DNA of 64,000 nucleotides. It comes from Bagarius yarrelli. Lineage: Eukaryota; Chordata; Actinopteri; Siluriformes; Sisoridae. The stretch spans positions 2,959,763-3,023,762 of the forward strand of contig VCAZ01000008.1 of assembly GCA_005784505.1 (NCBI GenBank), given 5' to 3'. Numbering within the stretch: position 1 is the first letter of the stretch; every line of letters begins with the position of its first letter. Below are positions 39,655 to 53,949 of the stretch, piece after piece. The translations under genes were made by a program, and so were the position numbers. The notes below the pieces were generated by a model that did not search any database, was not told the origin of the DNA, and saw nothing but the letters and a program-made list of their open reading frames with translations.

Positions 39655-40434
39655 AGGTCACAGATTCCCTCTTTAAAATGTAATAAGTAGTGTAACTTTT
39701 CAGTTACTTTAAAAAAGTAAAGTAACTTATTACAATTACTTTTTTGATTACTTTTGAGTTTCTAAAGGATATTTTTGGTGGAAATTTTCTTAATCGATTT
39801 AAACATCGCTGCCACTTTTTATTATATAGAAAAGATTAAAATATCATTTAAAACAAAAAGATCTCTTTTTATTTCCGTACACTCACAAAAACTATATGCG
39901 TTTATAAAATAAAGAAACTTGAATCTGCAGAGGCTTCCTCAGGTTCGGCGTCTGTAATGTCGAAAGCATTTCATCAGCTGGCAAACAAATTTTGCACTTT
40001 AGTGTTTTATTTGCATTCTTATCAGATTACAGGATGAAACTATTTTTACATTTCCAGCACTGATGCATTTTTATCACACGCCATGTTGGCATCTCTCATT
40101 CCGGGTGTAGTAACCTAAAGCTTTCAGTGGCAATGTGGATTAATGTAATTGGCAGACGTGGTGAGCAGCGAATTTAAACCAGAGAACCTGAAAAGCAGAG
40201 GCTTTCAAAATATCACCGCTTTAAAAAAAACGGAGACAGCATGCAAATCAAAACAGGCAAAGAAACAACAAATTAATATTATTTAACATACCCTAGGTTT
40301 TAACAGAAAAGATCCAGATGAAACCATTTTACATCTTTTCTCTTAAACTAATGAATTACTGCTCCATTTATTTTGTAATAAAATTTTGTAAGGCTGTTAC
40401 GTGTAACGAGTCACTTCCCAACACTGTGGCTAAC
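39655..40434. mobile_element. Decayed DNA-transposon-derived repeat
   Basis: The right end reads 'gtaacgagtcacttcccaac' followed by 'actgtg', the complement of a CAGTGTTGGGAAGTAACG-type terminus common in teleost genomes. The left part has runs of 'gtaactt' and 'agtaac' typical of the same family. The left end is not clear and no transposase frame remains. Confidence 0.5.
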
Positions 40435-41101
40435 ATACGGCCATTGTCTTATAAGCAAGCACGGCGGGAAAAATAAGGGCGCCTTCAGGTTTGATTTTTT
40501 TGTATTTTTAGCTATTCGTTTTACATTTTTTACATTTTATTTAACTGCGTTGAAATATATGGTGAGCTCTTGTATCGTGAACCATGTATGGTATCACAAG
40601 GCCTTTGCTAATACACAGCCCTACCCAGTATGGTGCAAACAACACTATTTCCAGATAGAAACACATTTTACAAAAGCAAAAAATACAAAAAAACCCTGTA
40701 ACATGATAATTGAACTGCACCCACATTTAACAGACCAAAGGACAAAGAAAAGACTTAATGATTTCACTGGCAAACCCAATACTACTTGTTAAATATTAAC
40801 ACATTTAACAAACATAAAAATAGGGACAAATGCAGAATACAACAGATTTTTTTTTTACTAACACTTTTTGAAGGTTTTACCATTTTAACTGGTGTGTTAA
40901 CTGGTAACAAGGAAGGAAATCATAATTGCATTTAAAAGGGAACCAGGCAAATCAACACACTGAATTTACATATATGTTCTAATAAATAAATAATATCAAA
41001 TAACAGCTTTGTTTATTTTCAAATGAATTAACAATTAACAGATTTGGCTTTAAATTTTAGTAACAAGTTTAACAGCGGCAACACACACAGACTTTACAAT
41101 T

Positions 41102-41107
41102 TTTATT
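41102..41107 (-). other. Candidate polyadenylation signal of macrod1
   Basis: TTTATT on the plus strand is AATAAA on the minus strand, about 565 nt past the macrod1 stop codon. Other TTTATT copies (for example 41012-41017) could serve instead. Confidence 0.35.
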
Positions 41108-41671
41108 CAACCTACAGTTTGTGTGTGTGTGCATATCCAGATTTAGGTGCCTTTTAATGTGATATTTTTCCAGCTCAGTCTCGGATTCTTAGTAGGAAAG
41201 AGCGAATCAGACCCTAGGTGCTTAAATTCCAAAAAAAAATTCAGTTATACAATTAGTCAAATATTTCAAAGCAAACCTAAAGGTTTTGTAGATCAGATTG
41301 AACTAGATCTTTTTTAGTAGAATCCAATTTATCCGTATATAATCTGTATAGACATACATAAGATTTTTCAATTGCAACAGTATCACCTAATATAAAAAGA
41401 ATGAAACACATCATTTTACTTACTTTCTTATGTACTGTATGCGTGTGTGTGTGTGGCGAAAAACCTTCTTATGACAAACCCTGAAGCCATCCTTTATCAT
41501 CATCAGCGAAGCTTGGTAAAGACCGGATTTAGCGATAAGATATTATTTACCACACTTTAAAAAAAAAAAAATTGGTGGGTTCAAAAAATAATCAGTAGGT
41601 GTTGAGGCAGTGCAGATGCTGAGGAAGCAGGAGCAGGTGATGAGCCAGCCAGCCAATGCGGTTACATCCAC

Positions 41672-44600
41672 TTATAATCGGCTCTTAGCAAACGCATCTG
41701 CGGGTGAAGAAAAAAATACATTTGGTTGAGACGCCTCGCACGAAAAAAATCACAAAGATCATCACACATGTCACACTTTTACTGACAGGTAGCAACACTA
41801 GCACCGAGCAGGGTTACGCTCACACTGTCTGTCAATTAAACTTTTGAAAGAATGGAATTAGAGACGGAGGTAATGAAGGAAAAAAAAGGAACTGATAGTT
41901 AGTTGGTAAAATATGCATACGACACCGTCGGCTTCGAAAAACTCGAAAGGATTCAAAACTGGAACAAAACACAGACTTTTGAAATGATCTTGTATTGGCA
42001 AGAAAAAAATTCATATAAAAATGTTAATATATTCAGTGTTAGTTTGTTAGCATGGCAAACTATTAGCATATGTTTATCTGTAAACATTAGAGCTACAGTA
42101 CTGACACAGATAAGCCTCTATTTCATACACTACATGTCCTAGATAAAATACCAAAGCAAAAGTGTAGATTAGTGCACACCATGCTGGTTACCTGTCTTTG
42201 CAATGTGCTCTCTGATTGGTCAGCAGGCTAAAGGAGGTAGGGACAGACATAGAGGTTTTGGGGGAAAAATTATTTAACACAAAAGCTGTGCTTACACTGT
42301 GAGATTTGTTTATTGGCTTTTGTAATTGTTGCGTGTCCGACTGAACGAACGCGATCACGTGCTATAACCCGCGTTAGCTCACTAAATGGTAGCTAGCAGC
42401 AAACAAAACCATAATAAAATGATCTGTAGGGTTAATTTGACATTCATCAATAAATTTCATCTCTTGCTGTTCTGTCCACCGGACTGGTTTTGACATTTTA
42501 TCCCGGTGGTTTGAAGTTGTAGCACTAATTGCAGGTTCAACGCTTCTTTTTTTTTCAGTGCCGCAATTTATTTGACAGTCATCATAGAAAAAAAACAAAA
42601 ACTGATTGGTTAATCGGTTAATTAAAGACAACAAATTATAGTGTATAATTATACGAATTTTTAAAATCACACAGTATGAGCTTATGTATCTTCTGTTCGA
42701 AAGAAATTTGACTGCTAGATCTGAAACTCTGAAGCTCTAAACACTGTTCTTTTTACACCATGGACAGTGTGCTGTTTGTTTCGAAAGACAAAATAACATT
42801 ACAGATGATTGAAAGTGACAGCCCAGTCCCATGGCGTGTACTATGGTTGATCAAACAAAATAAATGTTGACACCAATTGAAGGGAGGAAAAAAATGATGT
42901 GAAAAAAAAAAAGACAGGCCGTAGAATTCAAAGCAACTTAATGGTTGCAGGGCACAGAGTGACTTTTGGCTGGTGTCATTGAAAATAAAGGCCTTTAGCA
43001 GAGAGGGCAGCTGGGACCACTGTGTGTGTGTGTGTGTGCTTGTGTTGAATATAGAGAAAAAGTAAGAACGTACACACACACACACACATACATATATATG
43101 CATATATATTTTTTTACAAAAAACCTGAAACAGACCTTCTGGAAAGTAGGCAGGAAGTCTGCTCTTGTACAGGACCTCATCTGACTTGAGAAAAACGCAG
43201 AAGATGACACGGTCAATCTAATGAGAAATAAAAAACGAATCAGAATTCAGACCAGCACAAATCAGTCTGAGCAAAGAGCAAAGAGAGGAGAATGCTAAGG
43301 AAATATTAAGATACAGAATTACCCAGCTATATTTGTGAGAGAAAAATGATTAATTCTTCCTATGAAACAGCCAGACAGACAGGGTGGGGATATATTTTGG
43401 TAGCCCGACTGGAAAACACAACAGCCCTGGGACATCGAAATAGTGATTCAAAAGCCTTGCCAAGATGTCTGACTAAACCTGCTCGAGCTTTACTACGTTT
43501 GTGCACAAGCTCAACCACCAGGTCCATAAACTCATCTGCACATTGCTGTAGAAGCTCTTTTACAAACACAACTTCCTTTGTAAAAGGTGTTTATTCGACT
43601 TACTCAACTACTGCACTCAACCGTAAAACCTCACAGACATGCACACACTTCCTGTATGATAAATGTTATATAAGCAGCATGCATATAAGCTTGGCTTTTT
43701 CTTACAGTGACACAAAGCAGTGCTGCACAATTAAGTGTCATTTAATCCTGATTGCAGTTTCTCATTTAAATACAGAGTGTCTACACATTCTGTTACATTA
43801 TATTTGAGTGCAGATTTCCCTAAAGATCTGTGCCTCTCAGAACGAGACTCACAATTCCATGACACATTAATTCTCCACTTAGTGTGTGACATGATGCTAA
43901 AAGTCTAAAAAATACACTAACATATAAGATTGCATACTGAATTTATATCAATTTAAAACTTACTACAATCCAACACAAAATGCTAAATTAGCAAATTCCC
44001 CACAGCGCCACACATACATGTATAAGATTATATTTACAATGCAGGCAAACATGGCACAAACCTGATTTTTTTTTGCCCACATGTGACTCGGTCACAGTGC
44101 GAACAGCACAAACCGAATGGAATCTGATCTCTACAATTTGTGCCACAATGCGGCAACAGTCCGTACAGTTATGTCGGAATTCATTCGCTTTTACGTCATT
44201 TTTAATGGACATGCGTCATCGTTCTGCACTGATGCGTAACTACAAACAGTTGATATATAATGGATGTAGCTGAAGGCGTTCACATTACGGTTCCATGATT
44301 CCTGATTCTGGCCCCACATCCACACACACCTCCAAACTGAAGTTGCATCCACTGCTTCACAACATTCTTCTTTATCTTCTCTTTCTCTTCAACAACTGCT
44401 TATTAATTTGCTGTCATCATCTGCACATCAACTTATAAATGTAGGCACCTAATGCATAAATGCTGCCTTTAGTTCTTCCATGGTAATTTCTGCGTATGAC
44501 AGGACGTTGCCTGAGATGTAGAATTTGTTCTTTTGCGCATGCAGGTCAGTTTAATGGGTCCTGAACAAAAAAGTGTACTATTTAAAGTAAATGTATAGAT

Positions 44601-45133
44601 ATGGTGAAAAATGAATGTTTTGATGGTTTTGGATCTTTTGTTTCAAAAGGATAAAATTCAATATGCATTTTTGTTCCTGAAAAAAAAAAAAAAAGATTTA
44701 TGATCTGAGTTCTCGGTTTGTGCGTAACCAACATTTTTTTGCTCCTGCTTTCTGTTTGACATCAAACAGCTCTCACGTTCTTTCTCTCTTCTACCACCTG
44801 TTTTGTTTCTCTGCCTTTACTTTTTTCTTTTCTTCAGCAAATATCTCTATCCTCTCTCTCTCGCGTGCTAATTTGGTGTGTTGATGGCATACTGTGGTTG
44901 GGAGGAGGAGAGGGCTTGTTAATTAGAACTCTCTAATTAGCTCGTTTCTGTCACCACACAGAACTGTGGAGGCAGAGACACTGTCAGCGAGTCAGCACAA
45001 GACCCAGGACAAGAGTGACAATGAGATATAGAGTGAGACACTGAGAAAAAGAGAGAGAAAGAGAGAATAAAAGTAAAGATGTATATATCCATATATCTAT
45101 ATATCCATGTATCTATCTCTCTCTCTCTCTATA

Positions 45134-45202
<69 letters not shown>

Positions 45203-48200
45203 TAGAGAAGAGAGAGAGAGAGAGAGAGAGAGACCGAGAGAGAGAGTTGAGAGGACGATAGAGAGAGAGAGAGCGAGAGAGAGAGAGAGACAGAGAGAGA
45301 GAGAGATATCTATTTATATATAATCTATATATTAAGAGAGAGATAGAGAGAGAGGGAGAGAAAGAAGGCAGGCACAGTTTACCTGATGCTTCATTATGTG
45401 TTTAATTGTTTAATCTGCTGTGGTCTTACTCTTTCTTTTTTTTCACCCTCACACACATAACTGGCTCCTGATTCTGAGCGTGACACAGTGCATAGTGCCA
45501 GTGGGGACCAAGACAGTGAACTTGTCCAAGTAGATTTGTAAAAACAGTGTGTTTACTTCATTTCTGAGTAATTTTAGTGTGGCCCCAGCAGACAGTTACT
45601 AATACCAAAACATAGTTCACCTACATTAATCCATAAGCAAGTGATAAAGATAAGATCAAGCTTACGTCCCCTGTGACCACTGTGACAACATGATGCACTA
45701 CTCAGCATCACACAATAACAACAGCAGCTAAAAAAACACCAACAGGGAGTTTGTTGATGTTACACACACCTGCGCGGGATTGTCCTCCAGGTATTCTCTG
45801 ACTGTTTTCAGAGCCACTTCCACTGCCTGCTCGGGTGGGTAACCTTCATTACACACACACACACAAATATATATAAATAAAGTGTAAAAGTAAAAAGAGT
45901 AAATGGGCTTATTACTCTACAACACAGTGAATGTTTTTTTTTTTGCATATACCAGTTTATAAAGTTAATGTCAGAGCGCAGGGTCAGCTATGATACAGTG
46001 CCCCTGGAGCAGGAAGGGTTAAAGGGTCTTGCTTAAGGACCCAACAGTGGCGGATTGGCAACAACGGTGCTTAAATCCTGGTCTTCTTGGTCAGCCAACT
46101 AACAACTTTAATCGTAAAAAATTGCATTTACAAAATTGCATTTACATATGCAGGGATTTTAACCATGTGAGTCATCATTAGGCATTTCTAAATAAAACGT
46201 TTACATATGAAATTTTCCAGTGTATACATCATATCATAAGATGAAAAAGAAGTATTTTGAGCCCACTGGTAGTTGTTCTACGTTGCTCCATATTTGCATT
46301 ATGCTAACCTGAGCTTAACTTCATCACGTTGCTTCACACCCTCACATCTAGTCGCCAATGGAAAGTCACCAGATCTTATTCAAGATCTGTTATTTATTAT
46401 TATTATTTGTTAAGATGATTCTGAGGGCCCAGAGACCCGTTTTATTAGTAGTAACAGCGGAAAAAGGGTGTGATGGAGGGTCCCAGCCTCATATTTTTTT
46501 CTAGGGCCCAAAATTGCTAGCGTTGCCCATGGCTTGATTTTACCAAATTTTCTCTGTCAAAAAAATATTATGTACTAATAAAATTTTACTTCTATTAATT
46601 AAATTAAATCAACATTTGGTGCACTTACACATAGATTTTCAGGTAGCTTTGCAGGTAGGACTTTTAAAGCATCTTGGTGATGTTACCAAAGTTCTTCCAA
46701 TGGCAAAATAATAAAGCAAAAATAGAAAAAACTGACTTAAAACTATCACTTATCAGAGAAAAATACTAGTGTTCTAATAATTTAAGCCACCACTGTATAT
46801 AAAGAACTACTGGTACAGCATAACCGTGTCCATTATCCTGTTCAATAGAGTCTATTAAACAGCAATAACCATTAAGTCATTTTACTTTAAACTGTATTTT
46901 GTTATAATATCACACCCTGGAGTGCCTAATTCCTGCACATTATATTGGCATGAATTTGTTATTGTTCATTAAAGAACAACACAACGTACTTTTAACAGCT
47001 GCATTTTATATTGTGTGGAATGTCACAGTAGAATGGCTGCCTACACTGTAATGGAAAATTAATTGCCAGCCAACAATGTGGTGTAAGGTTAATTATCATA
47101 AGCTACTTAGCAACTAGATGGCTAACTTTTACTATATTTTCCTACTGGGGATTTTAAATTATTCACTCTATAATGTGTTAATAACAATGACCACTTTCGA
47201 GTTAACTGAAAGATAACTTAAAAAATATAACTTAAAAGCTCCAATCTGTGGATGAATATGTTTCTAATGGCCTAAGAGTTGTTTTGGCAAGGGATTATAA
47301 TAAAATAATGACACAGCTAGCTCATTTCTCTCACACACTGCTAAACTTCTAACAACTGAATTACGAACTGTATCTCTAAGAGGATCTACAGACTTTAATA
47401 ACATGCTGGAGAATATCCTTTGGTTTACTCACTGAGGTATCTGAGAGTGGAGCAGAAGGATCTTTTTTATATTTAGCAGTGATTTGTGTTAGCATCTGTC
47501 TCCACAAACTACTACCTCCTGTTTAGATTGCGGCGCAACTGCCAAATTGATTTATAGCATGCATACATTTATTTATTTCATACACACAGAAGATGGTACA
47601 GTTAAAAAAAACTCTGGCTGAGATAATTACAAAGGCTCCGGGGGAGAGTTTAATCAGGGCACACAGATTAAAACCCCCCTGACATACTTGCTTACCCAAT
47701 CTCTCCTAATCTTAACATCCTTTCCTTTGGTTAATCTAAATAATCCCACATGGTACGGCAAGTGATTCTAGAAAGAAATGAGCTCTTGTCTTAAAAACAG
47801 CTGCAGATCCCTGATCATGATGAACAAATGTGGGCATCATTATAAGCGGAGTTAATGAAAAACCACAGGCATCACCGAATGCAGCGTTATCATTAAAAAT
47901 GATTGCTTAGCAAATGCATAACAGAATTTTACACTAGATATGACTCACTAGATGTGACTTGGGTTATTTGCAAAATCTGTTAGTAGAAATTGATGAAATA
48001 ATGTGTAAAAATTAACATTATATTAAAAATGAGCAGGAAACATTTGACAGTTTTATGTGAACTGAGTCTCATTGGAATTCAGCCACTTACCATACACTCC
48101 AGTGGAGATACAGGGAAAAGCCTGGTGAAGACATCAAATGAGAAAATTGAATAAAAACACTTAATGCTTAAAAACACTTAAAACACATTTAAATTGTTGT

Positions 48201-51200
48201 CGGCAGGGTGTTAGACGTATTATAAATACAATTTAGCTGGAATTATTATCAACTTTTGAGACATTATTTCTACTTATAGTGACTCAATTTTATAATACAA
48301 AGAGATATGCTTATTATTTATTTATTCATTTTTTTGTATGTTTTGGCCATTTGGCTTTAGTAAACTGACAGCACAGAGATGAAATAGGAAAGATAGAGGA
48401 AAAGGACCCGAGCCAGCCGAGATATAATTTTCATTAAATACTAAATACCTAAAAACTCTCAGAGCATCATAAAAAACAAAGCCTGTGATGGATAAAACAG
48501 TATAGCTGTAATGTTATCCAAAGATCCACAGCAAAGGTGCTGTTTCAGTAGCAGTGACATTACGGCTTTGAAGTAATTATTATTTTTATAGACATCAAGC
48601 TAACAAAGAATCAAGCTAACAATTAAAGGTGTTAATTAATAAGGTAAAGTGGTGCAATAAAGCAAGTGATTAAGCGCTGACTTAAAGGCACAATAATTAG
48701 AAAGTGCTGTTATTAAAAAATCATTTCTGATGCTTAGCAATGTGATTATCTCTAATTGATGCGACAATTAAACATATTTTTATATCGTAAAATAATTACC
48801 TACAGTAAAGCAATTAACAATTTATTTTGATAGTGAAAATATATTAAAACACCCTGCCATTAAAGTAAAAAAAAGTTTCTGTTGACATTAAATTCTTAGT
48901 AGAAAAGTAGAAAACATCCAGAGAAACTTTAAATAATGTCTTCATTACACAGTACTGGGAACGAACCGTTACTATGGAAACTATAGAAAATAAGAAGCAG
49001 CATATTAATATTTGAGTAGTGGCTACCACAATTATACAGAACTTTTAATTTAAAGCATGTGGTGTACAGCAATGAAATATTTATGTTTTCTGTTTCGACG
49101 ATCATGTGTTGATACATGTGGTCACGTTATAAATTATATTTCTATTGAAATTGCCACCGGTTCAAAGAAATCATTCTATAAATGGCAATATGACTGTATG
49201 ACTTATTTATAGTTTTCATGTACTGATATAAATGAACAATCTTTCAGATAAACTACAAAGTTAACAAGAGCGGCAGCGGGTCGGAGCCGCACACTTACAA
49301 TTACAGTGACAACATATAATACAAAGCTTCTAACATGTCTGAGCTCTGTTGGGTTTCTGCTGCTAGCCTTTTTAATGCACATTTAAATAAAAGCAGCACT
49401 TAAAGTTTGTTAGAATGTATATTATACTGTTAAAACTTTAAAGTGGACCGTTGGAGTGCTGATTGGAAAATCATTTATTTTTTAGCTGACACTGTTGGGC
49501 TCCTGAGCAAGGCCCTTAACTCTCAATTGCTCAGTTAAATTAAAAAAAAAAAATGTGATAAATGTAAGACATTCTAAATACAAGGATCTGTAAAATGCCA
49601 GAAATGTAAATATTAGTAAGGGCATCCTAAAAGCACACATTTATGTATGTTTGCTTGTAAATATCTGCCATGTTAGTATGAGATGGTGTTGATGTGTGTT
49701 AGTGTTGGCATGTTGGTGTGTAATAACTATACTGGAAGAGAAATAATATGGTCCAGTGAATAAATTATAGATCTCGCTGTATAATGCCCATATAAAGTCA
49801 ATAAAGTACATTTTTTAGGGAATAGACTTTAGCACCCATATAAAGAATCAAGCCACAACCAAAGCCTTATCTGGTTTGTTACAGTCATGGAAATAATAAT
49901 AAATGATGCGTGAAAGTCCTTAAAGAAGGGCAAAAAACACGAATGTACACATTTTTCCCAATAAACTAAAGTGGATTTGCCCTTTCCACATTTTAATTAA
50001 CCTAGTCATAATCTGCGACAGGCACCCTACACTAACAGTTTTGCTCATTTTGATGATCATGCTGGATGTTGGATTTTGTAAGCAGACACCCTGAATTTTA
50101 TTATAGTCACTAACCATTAACAAAGAGACTTCAGTGAAAATGTCAGTCTAATAAAGAAGATCCAGACCTTTCAATGATTCAAGGTAAAAAAAAAAAATCA
50201 TTGCTTTCTGAATGGCACCGACAGATGCTTCCCGGAATTATTGGTTATCTGTAAATATAGATTTATTCGATTTTTTTCCAGGTTGCCTCTGTTGCTGGAG
50301 TGGCTAAGAATGGTCCGTTGCCAATATATAGTGTCAGATCCAACATATTTATGGTGAGAACGACTTCGCATCATGCTGCATGGAGAGCGCACGCTAGTAT
50401 TTCATTATGGTAGGTGCTTTAGAAGTATTGTTTATTGTTTGTTCATTTTAAAATCTACTAATACACTTTCAAATTTAGTTTATTTTCATTTTATCTGTTC
50501 ACCTCTTTGTGTGTGTTATAAAAGCTAGTATTATTTTACGTAGATTTTATTTAGTATCCATTTAACTTAACTTTAATCAGTCAATTAATATCGGCACAGT
50601 CCAACCTAGCTATCGGTATTGTTAAAATCCAATATCGGTCGACCCCTAGTGTATCATACTATCTGTTTTGCATTTCTATGTGTTCTACTGTCTAATGACC
50701 TGATATGACTGTCAAAGTTACGCTGCATGTATTTACCGGCTGTCCTAGAAAAAAAAAAAGCTTTGTTTTTCTTATACTAATCTCTGTATTTCTTATATGA
50801 TCTTTGGCAGTGCTGCTCTGTTTCTTTAGAAGCAAATTATATTGTGAATTCTGTAAGAACAAAGTCCAGTAAATACATATACAATATATCTGGAATTACT
50901 GAACATCATACCACCGTCTGCAGTTGGTTCTTGGCGGCTGTGTGCAGACAGTTATAATAACAGTCTCGAAGTGCTTGTCTCTCCGTCTCTCCCACAGAGC
51001 CATGAACTATTGGCCCCACGGTGTGAATAACATCTGAGAAAAAAAAAGAGAAGAAAAGAAAGACTGTATGAATTATTGAAACAAAACCATTATTTAACTA
51101 TTGTAGTTTCTTTTCATCAACCATGCAACATTTGTCTTGTCCTCCTAATTTAAAATAATCACTCGACTCTGGGTTACACCATGTTACTTTAAATGATAAA

Positions 51201-53908
51201 CTCATATTTTTAACATTAAAAACCTTTAAAACAAACAAATGCTGACCTGAGTGCAACAGGAAGGGTAAATATTTTTCCAGTCCCAACTATCAACCAGCGC
51301 TTTGTGCGTGACTTTAAACACATTCTCTCACCCCTTCATCTGACCCTTCAGACAAGTATTACACTCTCCTTGAACAACCACTTCATTTCTCCTTTCAGTC
51401 TATAAGCACTCTGCTGAGGTGGCAGCAATAACACTGTGTTAGACATGTTTTTATAGCAACACTAAAACAAAGACACATACCATTTTGAAAAAAGTGAAAA
51501 ATAATGGCCAAGACATTAAACTTTTATTTCACACATCAGCTTATGTCTATCATCTTTCCACCCTTGTGTCCGGACTGTCTAGACTTTCCTCCCAAAAGCT
51601 TATCAGCTTCCTATTTCATTGTTTTTACCTTCATCTTTTTCTGTTTCCCCCTTAAATCTTTCTCTTCCTGACTATTAATCACTGTGCCTTCTTTCTGTCT
51701 GTAAAATATCAACTATCAATCTGTCCTTTATCTATTCACTTCTTATACATTTTTTAAAAATCTCTCTTAGACCCTATCTGAGTTACATACTAGTGGTTCT
51801 ACTTTCTTTGCTAAGCCTTAAGCTGCAAAAAAACCCAACATATAAAAGTTATCTGAAGACATATTCAGACAACTTTTATAGATGACAGCAGAAGATCTGG
51901 GAAGCTCGGCTCCTTTGAATAGATATGGCTCGTCCCTGGCCGAACATATAGGACTGACAGGTGAAGCAATCAATTACGTTTTGTGCTCCGTCATGTTTAC
52001 GGGTGTCATAAGTGCCTTAAGCAAAACTGTTAAAAGTCTTTTAAAAACAGTCTATACCGTGAACCTCGCATACTTTTAAAAATTTAATCCACATAAATTA
52101 ATGCTCATTGCCACTGATGTAAACAACACCTTTTTTCGCTGATTAGACTTTGTGTTGTTTCTAGGTGGACAGTTAAACAATGCAACACACACTTCTCCCG
52201 GAAATTCTGTACCCTTCAACCAATCAAAGGACGACTTTGAAACTCCTGAAGCGTCACAGATAAGTGTGCCGTATGCATCAGACGTTCAGCCAGCGGTCCG
52301 TGGGCAAGACGTCTGAGGCTGAGACTACTTTGATATAAACACCTACTCATTCCTGCAATCATCCAGTGAATCCAAACAAATGACAAAAGTTTTGGTTAAA
52401 ATTCACATGATCAAATGGGATCTCAGTGATTTTGACAGTGGCATAAAAAATGCCACCAGACGGGATGTTCTGACTATTTCAGAATCGTCTGGGATTTCCG
52501 TGCACTCTCTACAGTCTCTGCAGATTTGTGGTAAGCATTAAAGCAGCTCAGCACGTACCAACTGTCAAAACGTCGGGCAAATGTGCTACATCACTTAAAG
52601 TCCAAATCAGGTTCAACTCTTGTCAGTCAGGAACAGGAATCTGAGGCTACGGAGTGGACAGGCTCTCAAACTGAAACGCAATTCCTTTTTGTTGTCTAGC
52701 CGTTTTTCCCCTTAAAAAAAGTCTCTAACAAAGAAAATACAGGATATTATATGAGGAGTCAGAGAAACACTGTAACTTATCTTAATGACAATAATTGACA
52801 TTAAGTCGGTTATTATATTACAATATAAATATAATATATAATTACATTGCCTGGTTCTAGCCATTTTTCTCTCTTTCACCTGTCCACCAGGATCTGCTTT
52901 CTCATCCATCTCTTCTTAGTCTGCTTGTCAAATCCAATTTTTTTGTTGTTTACTAGTTTTGACTGTTTAAAACAGATGTATTCAATGCTGCCATTCGATT
53001 CATTTCTAAAATGTTGGAAATAAAAAAAGAATAGCAGAAGAAGTGGGAAGGGGAAGTAATACAACCCCAAATCGCAGTCGAGCCACTAATTGTTTTCAAG
53101 TGAACCATGTTCCAATGTTCCCTGTCCACTGACGGTTCCTGCTTCGCTCTTAAATAAAGCACTTAACCCCCTGCTAGTCCTGTCAAGCTGTAATGTGCAT
53201 CTCTCTGGCCACATTTACACTGCAGGTCTTGATGCTTGATTGTGATGTGTGACTATATAGAATGTTTTTTAAAACGGACCTGTATCCGATATCTGCATTT
53301 ACACTTTTGACGACAAAACAACCAAATATAGACATACTAACTGTAAAATAAAGTTAAAAGGTAAATAAATAAATGGATGCAATGGTCGAGGATGAAATTA
53401 TTTAGTATTTTGCTTTCCGTACTATATTAAAAGGTGGGCAAAACAATGCTCTCTTTAGGCGGAGAAAAAAAGAGTAGTATTGTTAGCAAACGCCAATATA
53501 TACATATATCTTTTTTTGATTGTATGTTGTTTTGTTGTTTTAGGACCAAAAGGGCTTTAAGAAACATCAAAATACACTGCTGATGTACTTATTTAATGAC
53601 ATTCGATGATTCGATTCACATTGACAGACGATTTATTTCCACAACTAAACGAGGCCTGAAACTGTTCTAAAAATAGTAAAATCCATATGTTTTTTTGGCT
53701 GCTTACACAATCGTGGGTCATATCCCATCTGTGCCACATTAAGGGAATCAGAATTGGGTCACTTGATACATGCAGTGTAAATGCGGTGTCTGATATGTTG
53801 TCTGTGTGCTTCTCTGGTGGAAAAATAGCAACATAAAAAAAACAAACAACAAAAGAGACAATGGAAAATGTGAGGAAATTGTTCATGTGGTGTGAGAGAG
53901 AGCGAGCG

Positions 53909-53949
<41 letters not shown>

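Larger units (their letters stand above)
33560..41100. other. Convergent intergenic region, repeats only
   Basis: This stretch lies between the 3' ends of ccdc88b and macrod1. It holds many microsatellites: (CT)n 34697-34729, (CA)n 35124-35156, (TTC)n/(TTA)n 35864-35940, (CA)n 36792-36823, (GA)n 38115-38205 and 38450-38520. It also holds a minus-strand SINE at 35534-35705 and an AT-rich decayed DNA-transposon piece at about 39655-40434. Unique, moderately GC stretches at about 37140-37260 and 38280-38870 carry no convincing gene. Confidence 0.6.

Noticed and set aside
43346..43807. A 153-codon plus-strand open frame in a macrod1 intron
   Set aside because: Its composition is rich in Thr, Ser, Cys and His with no motif. 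The opposite strand of the same stretch looks more protein-like.
51882..52079. A 65-codon open frame ([13 protein letters not shown]...)
   Set aside because: It lies within an interspersed repeat and is not open in the second copy at 58825-59272.
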